Of a stretch of DNA of 64,000 nt, positions 17,901 to 26,028 are shown piece by piece. Made by a program: the position numbers and the translations under genes. Within the stretch, counting starts at the first letter, position 1, and each line of letters opens with the position of its first letter. The notes beneath the pieces were generated by a model. It did not search any database. It had not been told where the DNA came from and saw nothing but the letters and a program-made list of their open reading frames with translations. This stretch comes from DATHXC01 sp035459965. Lineage in GTDB: Bacteria; Pseudomonadota; Gammaproteobacteria; Burkholderiales; Methylophilaceae. The DNA lies in assembly GCA_035459965.1 (NCBI GenBank), contig DATHXC010000002.1:62001-126000 (forward strand). Reading direction: 5' to 3'.

Positions 17901-20630
17901 ACCCAGCAGCATTTTGGAGTCCGGCACTGCACGCAATACCTTGGCCCACAAGGCGATTACCGATTGGCTAAGCTTGCTGGGGCGATTAAAACTGGCAAAG
18001 GTAAAATGCTTGTTGCTGAGCGCGGGCAAGGCATTGATGGCGGGTGAATATTCGGCAGGTAGAAAAGGTGCACTCGCTGGGAGTTGCACCAGCTTCTCGG
18101 TAAATTGGTCATCAAGCTGGCCCGGTGGCAATAAATAGCTATCGGCTAGGTAATAATCCATCGCAGTCAGGCCCGTTGTTGAAGGGCACCCTATCCAGCT
18201 AGCCTGCACTGGTGCTGGCTTGCGCGCGAAGGTAAGCAGGCGGTGCCCAGCGGTATGGCCCGATAGATCCATCAGGATATCGATGCCGTCCTGCTGGATC
18301 TGCTTGGCAAAAGCTTCATCTGAAAAATGGATGGTGTTGGTCCACTCATTGAAATGCTCACGGATGCGGATGCTGACTTTATCGTAGCTTTTGGTATTGC
18401 TGTAAGCATGCAGCGAGAGGCCAGGATTCTGGGCTAAGTGTTCTAATACCGGCTCGATGAAGAATGCAACCGGGTGATTACGGAAATCGCCAGAGACAAA
18501 GCCGATCTTGAGGCGTCGCTGTTTATCTTTACTATTGGTCAGTTGCGGCCAGCTACTGATTAGTGGCGTCTCAAAGCGCTCGCCAAAAGTCTTGTGCTCG
18601 GCAAAGATTGCTGCCTTATCCAAGGTTGGGTTATGCGTAATGCAGAACAGCAGGTTACTTAATGCCTGGTTATAACGCGGGTTGATGGCCAGCGCTTTCC
18701 TGAACCAGTCGACTGCTGCCTCAAGACGGCCTTGCAGCATGCAGGCACTACCCATATTGCTGTAGGCCTCGAAATAATCGGGCTTGATCTCAATGGCACG
18801 CAATAAATTGACCTCGGCATCGGCAAACTTTTCCCTGTGCAGGTAAAAACGGCCGAGATTGTTATAGCCTTCCACCAGGTTCGGGTCTTCTGCCAGCGCG
18901 CGTTGCATAAAGGCAACTGCATCATCAATTTTCAGCTGGGCATCATAGACCGCACCCAGGTTGCTGTAAGCCTTGGCAAAATGTGGGTCGATTGCTATCG
19001 CCTGTTTTAGAACCGACTCGGCCTCGTCCAGTGAGCCCTCCTCATAAAGCATTACGCCGAGATTATTCAGCGAGTTGATGGCGTCCGGACATAATTCAAT
19101 GGCGCGCCTGCTGCATGCAATCGCTTCCGGGATCCTGATGAGTTCTTTCAGGCAGGCCGAAAGATTGTTATAGGCGCCAGAATATTCAGGACTTAATTCT
19201 ATGGCTTTTCGGTAGCAGGTTTCAGCCTCTTCAAGCTGGGCCAGCTCTTTCAGCGTCAAGCCCAGATTGTTGTAGGTTTCTGCATGGTTAGGGCTGAATG
19301 CGAGTGCATTGCGATAGCTTTGCGCGGCTTCTTCAAGCCTGTTTTGCTCGCGTAAGCGGTTACCCAGATTAAAATGCGCCATGGCAAACTCAGGTTTAAC
19401 CGCAATGGCTTTACGTAAGGTTGCTTCAGCCAGCTCGTATTGCTGCGCATATTGATAAATGATGCTCAGGCAGCAATAGGCCTCGGCAAAACCAGCATCC
19501 AGCGCGATAGTCTTGATATAGCAATCTTTGGCCTCATCCAGGCGACCTTGCAAATTGAGATTACCACCCAGGCTGTAATAAGCTTCCGCATCATTGGGAT
19601 TAAGCGCCAAGCTGCTTCTGAAGCTAGCCTCGGCCTCGTCAAATCGCCCTTGCTCATTTAATACCACAGCCAGGTTGAAATGCATCTGTGCATTATTTGG
19701 GCTGATTTTGAGCGCTTTTTTATAGCTGGCTTCAGCCGCTGCAAACTGTTTCTGGTCTTTTTGTACGCTACCCAGGTTGTAATGCGCCTTGGCAAACCCC
19801 GGCTCTATCCTGACCGCTTTCTGGTAGCAGCTAGTGGCAGCAGCCAGTTGCCCCTGGTCATAGTAATAATTACCCAGGTTGTAATGTGCCTCGCTATCGC
19901 CAGGCAAATACTCTGCCGCCATTTTTAAGGCTTGAAACGCCTCATTCATCAAGCCCTGCTGCTGGCGAATGGCGCCCAGCACTTTCCAGCCAAAACCGTG
20001 CCTGGGGTAACGCTGCGTAATCCTGAGTGCCAGTGGCTCACTTTCCGCCAGGCGCCCTTGATTGAACATGGTCGCCAGTGCGTTCATTTCATTAAAACTG
20101 GGCTTGCCATTCTTTTTTGCTTTGATGGCAGATTGCTCTGGAGCCTTGCTTGGGGCAGCCTCTGCTTGCCTTGATTGATTAATGGGCTGAGAAATAGATT
20201 GCGCGTTTGCCAATCTTTGCTTGAGTGATTCAACTTCATCACCTTGCAAGCCACCATCTATGCCGTGCGCCAATACCTGTGCTGCATATTCGTATTGTTC
20301 CGCCTGCAATAAAGCCTCTATGTAGCTGATCCAGAATTGTGGATCTTCTGGAGCGGCTTCCAGCGCAATTTTGAATAATGCCAGGCTGGCATCAACATCC
20401 TTGGCCTCAAGCGCGATTACGCCAAGATTGTGATTTGCATTAGCTTGTGTGGGCAATACCTTCAAGACATCGAGATACAACCGCGCAGCCTCATCAACCT
20501 GGCCTGCCTGATGCATGGTGACTGCCTGCAATAGCAGATGTTCCAGCGTCTCCATATCTGGCGACTGAGCATCTGAATTTGCAGGGATTACGCCTTTGCT
20601 ATTTGGGGTACTGCTCTCTGAGGCAATCAT
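14931..20630 (-). CDS. giant multi-glycosyltransferase: TPR + GT41 + GT2-like + TPR + GT-B-like + TPR
   Basis: A 1899-residue cytoplasmic protein. Residues about 25-690 contain many tetratricopeptide repeats (NLG..., A.A.Y.KA..I.P pattern). About 700-1075 is a GT41 O-glycosyltransferase region (KIGFVSGDFRNHPVAFF, LMDLSGHTAGH, ASWIGCPSTTGLTAMDYY, YNGGTTTWHAIWMGVPTL). About 1110-1335 is a GT-A/GT2-like domain (ILVFMHDD-type segment AVLIFMHDDVWID, then FHFYDMDFCRSARNAG). About 1350-1480 is a second TPR block. About 1515-1800 is a GT-B-like domain ending in GLIVYHKTAAAVEALLCGCPVIY. The C-terminus has another TPR pair. ATG 20630 is chosen over GTG 20633 because AAAGGTG sits at the right distance. 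Likely role: stepwise building of a glycan on a protein held by the TPRs (inference). Confidence 0.87.
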   Translation of the reverse strand: MIASESSTPNSKGVIPANSDAQSPDMETLEHLLLQAVTMHQAGQVDEAARLYLDVLKVLPTQANANHNLGVIALEAKDVDASLALFKIALEAAPEDPQFWISYIEALLQAEQYEYAAQVLAHGIDGGLQGDEVESLKQRLANAQSISQPINQSRQAEAAPSKAPEQSAIKAKKNGKPSFNEMNALATMFNQGRLAESEPLALRITQRYPRHGFGWKVLGAIRQQQGLMNEAFQALKMAAEYLPGDSEAHYNLGNYYYDQGQLAAATSCYQKAVRIEPGFAKAHYNLGSVQKDQKQFAAAEASYKKALKISPNNAQMHFNLAVVLNEQGRFDEAEASFRSSLALNPNDAEAYYSLGGNLNLQGRLDEAKDCYIKTIALDAGFAEAYCCLSIIYQYAQQYELAEATLRKAIAVKPEFAMAHFNLGNRLREQNRLEEAAQSYRNALAFSPNHAETYNNLGLTLKELAQLEEAETCYRKAIELSPEYSGAYNNLSACLKELIRIPEAIACSRRAIELCPDAINSLNNLGVMLYEEGSLDEAESVLKQAIAIDPHFAKAYSNLGAVYDAQLKIDDAVAFMQRALAEDPNLVEGYNNLGRFYLHREKFADAEVNLLRAIEIKPDYFEAYSNMGSACMLQGRLEAAVDWFRKALAINPRYNQALSNLLFCITHNPTLDKAAIFAEHKTFGERFETPLISSWPQLTNSKDKQRRLKIGFVSGDFRNHPVAFFIEPVLEHLAQNPGLSLHAYSNTKSYDKVSIRIREHFNEWTNTIHFSDEAFAKQIQQDGIDILMDLSGHTAGHRLLTFARKPAPVQASWIGCPSTTGLTAMDYYLADSYLLPPGQLDDQFTEKLVQLPASAPFLPAEYSPAINALPALSNKHFTFASFNRPSKLSQSVIALWAKVLRAVPDSKMLLGAMQQDEGRAKLLSWFEQEGISADRLILRTRSEMHDYLKMHQEVDLCMDTFPYNGGTTTWHAIWMGVPTLTLAGDMLPSRIGAGILGHVGLGDFVVTSQDEFVQKAIYWTQHLELLAQHRASMRERFAKSAPGQPAVIANGLAAAFRTMWHRWCDGAPAASFEVHLPEDESGAVTAFESIEKDITPKAKAAKPEITSLEIVSATRMSEQQFWNESALGQSLQRFKDDARISASIAFENTRGLPEVFNERIDQAQDDAVLIFMHDDVWIDEPNFLDAILAGLEHFDVLGVAGNRRRVANQPSWNFTDIQFNWDTGAHLSGRVGHGQDAGGRVLDFGPTPNECELLDGVFLAVRAGSLKPSSLREQAVQFDPQFDFHFYDMDFCRSARNAGLTLGTWPIRLTHQSEGAFGSQLWRQKYARYLDKWDAVTKHEVAGYLSETSQKELELQQAMNEVLQLALHQQKEGELELATKLYLEILNIQPRHAEANHNLGVIEAELKGAALALPRLEIAVTESPANEQFWVTYIDALMQSGAVDTAASALLFGQQHGLTAETAHILAAEFEIDLEAVAKSQQDKADALQAAVLEALQQPLTASNKCDPHPIKDRANATPVFYIWAPNYSDFSSGTKCLHILCDRLNKAGYEAYVTSAIISDHLKTPQINSELIQAHKLADRLQIAIYPEVVMGNPLAVPNVVRYLLNKPNFFLKTSWFGSFHKDEHILHYDDSFAIPWVASEGVRVQTVDRSLFTPPTDPNTKRSGFLVYSHRVAPDLDSIPDWCRPFEVISMAYPKPPQELARLYQQAEGLIVYHKTAAAVEALLCGCPVIYASGSGLDKSEVFYNGYDDFAAAWNFDKAGYAQMQQSIASFPTIYDANEKPDFDALESAIGNILTHFKTIEPDALETTPAYGLAIAGQYAQHGDIPTAIIAYRQLIIDHPDCVEAYYRMAETLEKVGLKTPALEILLQGQPYLQQLPTHEYLASVIAMYEQKVDQLRM

Positions 20631-20663
20631 CACTCACCTTTAAATGACTTTTGTCAGTCTTAT

Positions 20664-20716
20664 CGGAATGATCTCATTATCAAAAAAGTGAACGCTGATA
20701 GATGCATGAAATAGAA
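20664..20716 (-). promoter_or_regulatory. upstream element shared by the two TPR-GT41 genes (copy 2)
   Basis: Homologous to 13701-13759 (see that entry). Here it lies only 34-86 bases upstream of the start codon, and the minus strand reads TTTTTTGATAATGAG, again offering a possible -10 GATAAT. The retained order of short blocks suggests the segment was duplicated with the gene or is selected as a regulatory site. Confidence 0.5.
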
Positions 20717-20790
20717 GGCTAAAAGTAGCCCTGTTTCGTTTTGATCTGATTGAAAGTATTGAAGAACTGGCATTGAAAGCTATAAAACAA

Positions 20791-20813
20791 AAAAGCCGAA
20801 TTAATCGGCTTTT
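20791..20813 (-). terminator. intrinsic terminator after tRNA-Pro
   Basis: AAAAGCCGA (20791-20799) and TCGGCTTTT (20805-20813) form a nine-pair stem with a five-base loop. Read on the minus strand it is followed by TTTTTTGTTTT. It lies 24 bases beyond the encoded CCA of the tRNA. Confidence 0.85.
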
Positions 20814-20836
20814 GAGTCTTACAACAGTTTGATGAT

Positions 20837-20913
20837 TGGTCGGAACGGCAGGATTTGAACCTGCGACCCCTTGTCCCCCAGACAAGTACGCTACCAGGCT
20901 GCGCTACGCCCCG
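20837..20913 (-). tRNA. tRNA-Pro (GGG)
   Basis: A 77-base cloverleaf including encoded ACCA. Acceptor CGGGGCG pairs with CGTTCCG (two G-U pairs). The anticodon arm is CTTGT-CTGGGGG-ACAAG, giving anticodon GGG; the T-loop reads TTCAAAT. Placement downstream of merR/ihfA/pheT is the familiar betaproteobacterial arrangement. Confidence 0.95.
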
Positions 20914-21030
20914 AGCCGTTGCTGTGCTTCATTGAAGCTGCGACAGCAAGGCGTGCATTATAACGGAAAAGAGTGCCCGGAGACAGGCTAAAACAACTCG
21001 GTGGCTAGTTTGAAGCGATACCTTGGAAGA

Positions 21031-21444
21031 CTAATTGAAGCGCAACATCTCGAGGACTTCACCAAGCTCCTGGCGCAAACCGCTTACATCGTAGCCTGCT
21101 GCGGCAACAGCTTGGGAATTAATGGCTGACTGGCTAACAACATCAGCACCATCATTAGCACTGCTGGCGTTTATTGCATGGTCATCGAGCCGATTGCGCG
21201 CGCCACTGATGGTGAAGCCCTGTTCGTAAAGCAGTTCGCGGATACGGCGAATCAACAATACTTCATGATGTTGATAGTAACGACGGTTGCCGCGACGCTT
21301 AACTGGCTTGAGCTGGGTAAACTCTTGCTCCCAGTAGCGCAGGACATGCGGTTTTACCCCGCACAACTCGCTTACTTCACCGATTGTGAAGTAGCGTTTG
21401 GCGGGGATAGGAGGAAGCTGTGCTTTAAGCGCTTGCTCCACCAT
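21031..21444 (-). CDS. MerR-family transcriptional regulator
   Basis: 137 residues. The N-terminal winged helix-turn-helix has YFTIGEVSELCGVKPHVLRYWEQEF (about 18-42), followed by the wing RRGNRRYYQHHEV and helix LIRRIRELLYEQGFTISGARNRL. The C-terminal half is low-complexity and contains no metal-binding cysteine cluster. Genes of this type follow ihfA in most beta- and gammaproteobacteria; the ligand and target are unknown. Its start overlaps the end of ihfA by 20 bases, so the two are co-translated. Confidence 0.88.
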   Translation of the reverse strand: MVEQALKAQLPPIPAKRYFTIGEVSELCGVKPHVLRYWEQEFTQLKPVKRRGNRRYYQHHEVLLIRRIRELLYEQGFTISGARNRLDDHAINASSANDGADVVSQSAINSQAVAAAGYDVSGLRQELGEVLEMLRFN

Positions 21445-21727
21445 ACGCTTCCTCTACCTTGCTTTTGAGTTTCTGACTTGCATGGAATGTCACTACACGA
21501 CGTGCAGTGATCGGGATTTCTTCGCCTGTTTTAGGATTACGGCCTGGACGCTCAGATTTCTTGCGCAATTCAAAATTGCCAAAACCTGACAGCTTGACCG
21601 TGTCGCCTGCTTCCAGCGCTGTGCGGATTTCTTCAAAGAACGCTTCAACCATATCCTTGGCTTCGCGTTTGTTTAACCCTACCTGGTCGAATAACAATTC
21701 GGCCAAATCTGCTTTTGTTAGTGTCAT
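21425..21727 (-). CDS. ihfA: integration host factor subunit alpha
   Basis: About 100 residues of the HU/IHF fold. MTLTKADLAELLFDQVG begins the protein, KLSGFGNFELR is the dimer core, and RPGRNPKTGEEIPI is the DNA-bending arm with the intercalating proline. IhfA pairs with IhfB (not in the window) to bend DNA in promoters, phage integration and replication. TTG 21733 is in frame two codons upstream, but ATG 21727 has an AGAGG at proper spacing. A 135-base A/T-rich gap separates it from pheT and may hold a separate promoter. Confidence 0.95.
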   Translation of the reverse strand: MTLTKADLAELLFDQVGLNKREAKDMVEAFFEEIRTALEAGDTVKLSGFGNFELRKKSERPGRNPKTGEEIPITARRVVTFHASQKLKSKVEEAYGGASA

Positions 21728-21862
21728 GCCCAACCTCTCAACTACGTACTTAAATTCTGATCTTTAAATTTTATCTTAAAATTTTAAAACGGATTTTTAA
21801 ACTCAACCTTGAACGCTTAATGCAAGGGCTTTAAATTCTCAAATCAGTGTCTTTACGAACAC

Positions 21863-24214
21863 TTATCTCAACTCTGCGCCATGCTCACGTTTTAATAAAT
21901 CCAGCAAGTTTGCCATCACAGCATCGGCTTCCGCATCCATCAAAGTTTTTTGAGTATCTTGCATAAGCACAAGAAATGCAAGGCTTTTTTTGTTTTCGGC
22001 GATACCTTTTCCGCGATAAACATCAAATAAAGCAATGTCACTCACGTACTGTATTTTCGCATCTGTCATGGTATTCAGGATAGCCTGAACAGTGACTTTT
22101 TCATCCACCAGCACCGCCATATCGCGACGTACCGGCGGGAATTTTGGCACTTCGACATATTGCGGCAAAGCGCGCTGCAATAAGGGTTCTACATCGAGCT
22201 CAAAAAGCACCGTACTGCGTGGCAGCTGGTAATGCTGCTGCCATTTCGGGTGCAACTTACCCAGCCAGCCTATTGGCTTGCCATCCAGGAAGATGCGGGC
22301 AGACTGGCCTGGGTGCAAGGCAGGATGCGCCTCTGCGACATACTCCGCACGGCCGTTGGTAAGCGCGTCAACATCAGCTTTTACATCGAAGAAATCAATG
22401 CTGCGTGCTGCATCTGCCCATTGCTCAGGCGTTGCATCGCCATAAGCCAGGCCGGAGATATGCGTGGTTTCAGTAAAGTTAGCGCCTGATCTGGCGTAAG
22501 CAGCACCTGTCTCGAACAGGCGCACACGTTCTTGCTTACGGTTCAGGTTGTATACCAGTGTATCCAGCAGCCCGCCCCATAAGCCTGAGCGCATCACGCT
22601 CATATTGCTGGCAATCGGGTTTTTCAGCGCGATAGGGTCAGCGTTACCTAGTAGATCACGTTCCCAGCTTTCATCGACGAAACTGTAGCTGACAATTTCC
22701 TGGTAACCGTTTGCCGCAAGCGCATCCCGTAATACCGCACGATTCAAACTGCTTTCCGAGCTAGGTAGCATCTGCAAATCGGCATGTGGTGCAATGGCAG
22801 GGATATTATCATAGCCGTGCAGCCTGGCGATTTCTTCGATCAAGTCTTCTTCTATGCTGATATCAAAACGGTAGCTGGGTGGAATCACCTCGAACACACC
22901 AGCCTTGATCTCATAACTGAAACCAAGCTGGTCGAATAATTTGCTGACCTGCGCCTGATCCAGCGCGATACCCAGCACAGATACCAGCCGCTCCATACGC
23001 AGCACTGTAGGCTTACGTACAGGTAAGCTGCCTGTGACTTCAGTGATAGCACCAGCTTGACCACCACATATTTGTTGCACCAAGGCTGTCGCGCGCTCCA
23101 AGGCGTTACGGGTATTACCGTAATCCACGCCACGCTCGAAACGGTAGGATGAGTCTGTGCTCAGGCCCAGTCTTCTTGCCTTACCTGCAATCGCATCGGG
23201 GGTGAAAAAAGCACTTTCCAGGAAGATATCGGTTGTATCGTCCGAAACCGCAGTTGAAGCGCCGCCCATAATGCCTGCCAGCGCCACTGCGCCACTATTA
23301 TCGGCAATAACTAACATATCACCAGCCAGCTTGACTTCTTGCTGGTTCAGCAACGTTAAGGGCTCATTGGCTGTTGCCAGGCGCACCTGGATATCGCCCT
23401 GCAGTTTATTGGCATCAAACGCATGTAATGGCTGGCCAAGCTCCAGCAAAACGTAATTGGTAATGTCTACGATGGCACTGATGCTACGCAGGCCACTGCG
23501 TTCCAGGCTGCGTACCATCCACTCTGGCGTCTTCGCCTGCGCGTTGACTCCAGCAACTAGGCGGCCGCAATAGCGGGGACATTCAGCAGGTGAATCCACC
23601 AGCACATTTTTCGTGGTTTCAATTTGTGGAGTTACAGCAGCAATAGTCGGCAAGCTAAGCGCTGCGCCAGTAAGCGCTGCCACTTCACGCGCAATACCGA
23701 CTAGGCTTAAACAATCACTACGGTTAGGGGTGAGTTTGAGTGTAAACAGCTTGTCGTTGAGCCCAAGGTATTCACGGATATCCTGACCAACCACGGCATC
23801 AGCTGGCAGCTCCAGCAGGCCGGTGCTTTCTTCAGCCAGGCCGAGCTCTTTGGACGAACACATCATGCCGAAAGATTCCACACCGCGCACTTTTGCCTGC
23901 TTGATACTGAAACCGGGCAACTCAGCGCCAACGAGCGCGCATGGCGCTTTCAGGCCTGCACGCGCATTGCTGGCACCGCACACAATCTGTAAAGGCTCAG
24001 CTGCACCTATGTCGACCTTGCACACTTGCAGGCGGTCAGCATCCGGGTGCTTTTCTGTGCTGATGATTTCTGCAATCACAACTTTGGTAAAAGTTGCGCC
24101 AACCGAATCCAGCCCTTCAACTTCGAGGCCGGACATGGTCAAGGCATGACCTAGGGCATCGCTATCCAGCGATGGGTTTACATATTGGCGTAACCATTGT
24201 TCTGAAAACTGCAT
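21863..24214 (-). CDS. pheT: phenylalanine--tRNA ligase beta subunit
   Basis: 783 residues, the usual bacterial length. Order: EMAP-II-like tRNA-binding domain (about 40-150), B3/B4 editing domain that hydrolyses Tyr-tRNA-Phe, B5 domain, the inactive catalytic-like core, and a C-terminal anticodon-binding FDX-ACB domain (KFPPVRRDMAVLVDE). Forms the alpha2-beta2 enzyme with PheS. The start ATG lies two bases after the pheS stop, so the two are stoichiometrically coupled. Confidence 0.97.
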   Translation of the reverse strand: MQFSEQWLRQYVNPSLDSDALGHALTMSGLEVEGLDSVGATFTKVVIAEIISTEKHPDADRLQVCKVDIGAAEPLQIVCGASNARAGLKAPCALVGAELPGFSIKQAKVRGVESFGMMCSSKELGLAEESTGLLELPADAVVGQDIREYLGLNDKLFTLKLTPNRSDCLSLVGIAREVAALTGAALSLPTIAAVTPQIETTKNVLVDSPAECPRYCGRLVAGVNAQAKTPEWMVRSLERSGLRSISAIVDITNYVLLELGQPLHAFDANKLQGDIQVRLATANEPLTLLNQQEVKLAGDMLVIADNSGAVALAGIMGGASTAVSDDTTDIFLESAFFTPDAIAGKARRLGLSTDSSYRFERGVDYGNTRNALERATALVQQICGGQAGAITEVTGSLPVRKPTVLRMERLVSVLGIALDQAQVSKLFDQLGFSYEIKAGVFEVIPPSYRFDISIEEDLIEEIARLHGYDNIPAIAPHADLQMLPSSESSLNRAVLRDALAANGYQEIVSYSFVDESWERDLLGNADPIALKNPIASNMSVMRSGLWGGLLDTLVYNLNRKQERVRLFETGAAYARSGANFTETTHISGLAYGDATPEQWADAARSIDFFDVKADVDALTNGRAEYVAEAHPALHPGQSARIFLDGKPIGWLGKLHPKWQQHYQLPRSTVLFELDVEPLLQRALPQYVEVPKFPPVRRDMAVLVDEKVTVQAILNTMTDAKIQYVSDIALFDVYRGKGIAENKKSLAFLVLMQDTQKTLMDAEADAVMANLLDLLKREHGAELR

Positions 24215-24216
24215 AC

Positions 24217-25227
24217 TTATTGACCAAACTGCTTTAAAAAGCGTAAATCATTCTCGAAGAACAGGCGCAAATCGTTTACGCCGTAACGCAGCATAGTCAG
24301 GCGCTCTACACCTAAACCAAAGGCGAAACCACGATATTTCTCGCTGTCGATACCTACATGCTTGAATACTTCCGGATGCACCATGCCACAACCACCTATC
24401 TCCAGCCAGCCGCCATTCCAGCTCATATCCATTTCAGCTGATGGTTCAGTGAACGGGAAGAAGGATGGACGGAAACGGACTTGCAGGTCATCCCGCTCAA
24501 AGAATCGTTGCAGGAAATCCTGCACCACGCCCTTGAGGTTGGCAAAACTGATGTTTTCATCTACCCACAAACCTTCAACCTGGTGAAACATGGGGGAATG
24601 CGTGGCATCTGAATCCACGCGATAGACACGGCCAGGCGCAATAATCTTGAGCGGCGGTCCACCATTCTTCATGGCTTCCTGCATGTAATGCACCTGTACC
24701 GGCGAAGTATGGGTACGCAATACGTTGTTATCATCCACATAGAAAGTATCGTGCATGGCACGTGCTGGATGATTTTCGGGGATATTGAGGGCAGTAAAAT
24801 TATAGAAATCGCTTTCGATTTCAGGGCCTTCAGCTACGGCAAAACCGATGGAATGAAATAACTCTTCTATGCGTGCCAGTGTCATCGAAACAGGATGGAG
24901 ACCACCTTTGCCATGACTACGCGCTGGCAAGGTGACATCCAGCGATTCGCTGGCTAGTTGCAACTCCTGCTCGGCAAGCAGGATAGCATCGCGCCGCGCT
25001 TTTAATGCGGCTTCAACGCCCTGCTTCACTACATTGATAGCAGCACCTGCAGCCGGACGCTCTTCGGCGCTGAGCTTACCCAGGCCTTTCAGCGCATCAG
25101 TAAGCACCCCACTCTTGCCCAGGAAGCGTGACTTTGCCAGCTCCAGGTCATTGACCGTAGCACAGGCTGAGAACGCTGCTTCAGCTTCTGGAATGAGTTT
25201 TTCTAATGAGTTTTCAGTATTTTGCAT
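24217..25227 (-). CDS. pheS: phenylalanine--tRNA ligase alpha subunit
   Basis: 336 residues. An N-terminal coiled-coil that contacts tRNA-Phe is followed by the class II aminoacyl-tRNA synthetase core. Motif 2 lies around FRPSFFPFTEPSAEMD and motif 3 in GFAFGLGVERLTMLRYG. It catalyses activation of phenylalanine and transfer to tRNA-Phe. It lies downstream of a strong terminator after rplT (25295-25321), so partial read-through or attenuation, or a separate promoter, must supply it. Confidence 0.97.
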   Translation of the reverse strand: MQNTENSLEKLIPEAEAAFSACATVNDLELAKSRFLGKSGVLTDALKGLGKLSAEERPAAGAAINVVKQGVEAALKARRDAILLAEQELQLASESLDVTLPARSHGKGGLHPVSMTLARIEELFHSIGFAVAEGPEIESDFYNFTALNIPENHPARAMHDTFYVDDNNVLRTHTSPVQVHYMQEAMKNGGPPLKIIAPGRVYRVDSDATHSPMFHQVEGLWVDENISFANLKGVVQDFLQRFFERDDLQVRFRPSFFPFTEPSAEMDMSWNGGWLEIGGCGMVHPEVFKHVGIDSEKYRGFAFGLGVERLTMLRYGVNDLRLFFENDLRFLKQFGQ

Positions 25228-25294
25228 AGCTTTTGATTGTCAAACTGCTCGTGATTATAGGCGCCAGTGATTTTGTACGTAAGTAATGCCGTAA

Positions 25295-25321
25295 AAAAAG
25301 GAGGCCAGAAGCCTCCTTTTT
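25295..25321 (-). terminator. intrinsic terminator between rplT and pheS
   Basis: AAAAAGGAGGC (25295-25305) and GCCTCCTTTTT (25311-25321) pair around a five-base loop. On the minus strand the GC-rich stem GGAGGC/GCCTCC is followed by seven T, a classic rho-independent terminator placed 14 bases after the rplT stop. Confidence 0.9.
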
Positions 25322-25334
25322 AAATTGCCGTTAA

Positions 25335-25697
25335 TTAAGCAGCAGCGAGACCGGACTTAGCCATTTCAGCAAACTTAGCAAAAGCTGGTTTGTCGAATAC
25401 AGCCAGATCGGCCAACACTTTACGATCCACTTCAATTGCGGCTTTCTTCAGGCCGTTAATGAAACGGCTGTAAGTCAGGCCACATTCACGAGCACCCGCG
25501 TTAATACGAGCGATCCACAATGCACGGAATTGACGTTTCTTTTGACGACGATCGCGGTAAGCATATTGCCCCGCTTTCATTACCGCCTGCTTGGCAACAC
25601 GGTATACGTTCTTACGACGACCACGGTAACCCTTGGCGGCGTTTAAAACCTTTTTATGACGTGCACGAGCTATGACACCACGTTTGACTCTAGGCAT
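25335..25697 (-). CDS. rplT: 50S ribosomal protein L20
   Basis: 120 residues, highly basic. The N-terminus MPRVKRGVIARARHKKVLN and the helices GYRGRRKNVYRVAKQAVMKAG bind 23S rRNA domain II during early 50S assembly. In E. coli L20 also represses rpmI-rplT translation. It is transcribed with infC and rpmI, 11 bases after rpmI. Confidence 0.98.
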   Translation of the reverse strand: MPRVKRGVIARARHKKVLNAAKGYRGRRKNVYRVAKQAVMKAGQYAYRDRRQKKRQFRALWIARINAGARECGLTYSRFINGLKKAAIEVDRKVLADLAVFDKPAFAKFAEMAKSGLAAA

Positions 25698-25708
25698 GAT
25701 CTATCTCC

Positions 25709-25906
25709 TTATTGCGTAGGCATCATAGCGCGGACGCGCTTGACATCAGTTGGGGAAACGATCGCCGTGCCGCGCAGTTTGCGCTTTTGCTTGGTGGTCT
25801 TCTTGGTCAGGATATGGCGCAGGTGCGAATGGGTACGCTTAACTTTGCCGTTTCCCAAGAACTTGAAGCGCTTTTTAGCGCCGCTCTTAGTCTTCATCTT
25901 TGGCAT
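25709..25906 (-). CDS. rpmI: 50S ribosomal protein L35
   Basis: 65 residues, strongly basic (MPKMKTKSGAKKRFKFLGNGK). Preceded by a good AGGAG. The 122-base spacer to infC contains no recognisable gene. In enterobacteria the L20-binding operator lies here, but I could not recognise that fold by eye in this sequence. Confidence 0.98.
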   Translation of the reverse strand: MPKMKTKSGAKKRFKFLGNGKVKRTHSHLRHILTKKTTKQKRKLRGTAIVSPTDVKRVRAMMPTQ

Positions 25907-26028
25907 TTTGTTCTCCTAATGGAATATTGAAATGAGCGATCGGGCATGCCTTTAGGCCACGTCACTACAACTGGGGACTACCTTTACTGCTACTACCGAA
26001 CAACTTACTGCTTAAACTAAATTTGCTG

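Noticed and set aside
18600..20100. Periodic similarity suggesting a repeat array or CRISPR
   Set aside because: The period of about 102 bases is the 34-residue TPR unit in coding sequence; copies are diverged and there are no spacers.
20640..20885. Minus-strand open frame of 81 codons
   Set aside because: It reads through the tRNA-Pro gene and its terminator, so it cannot be a protein gene.
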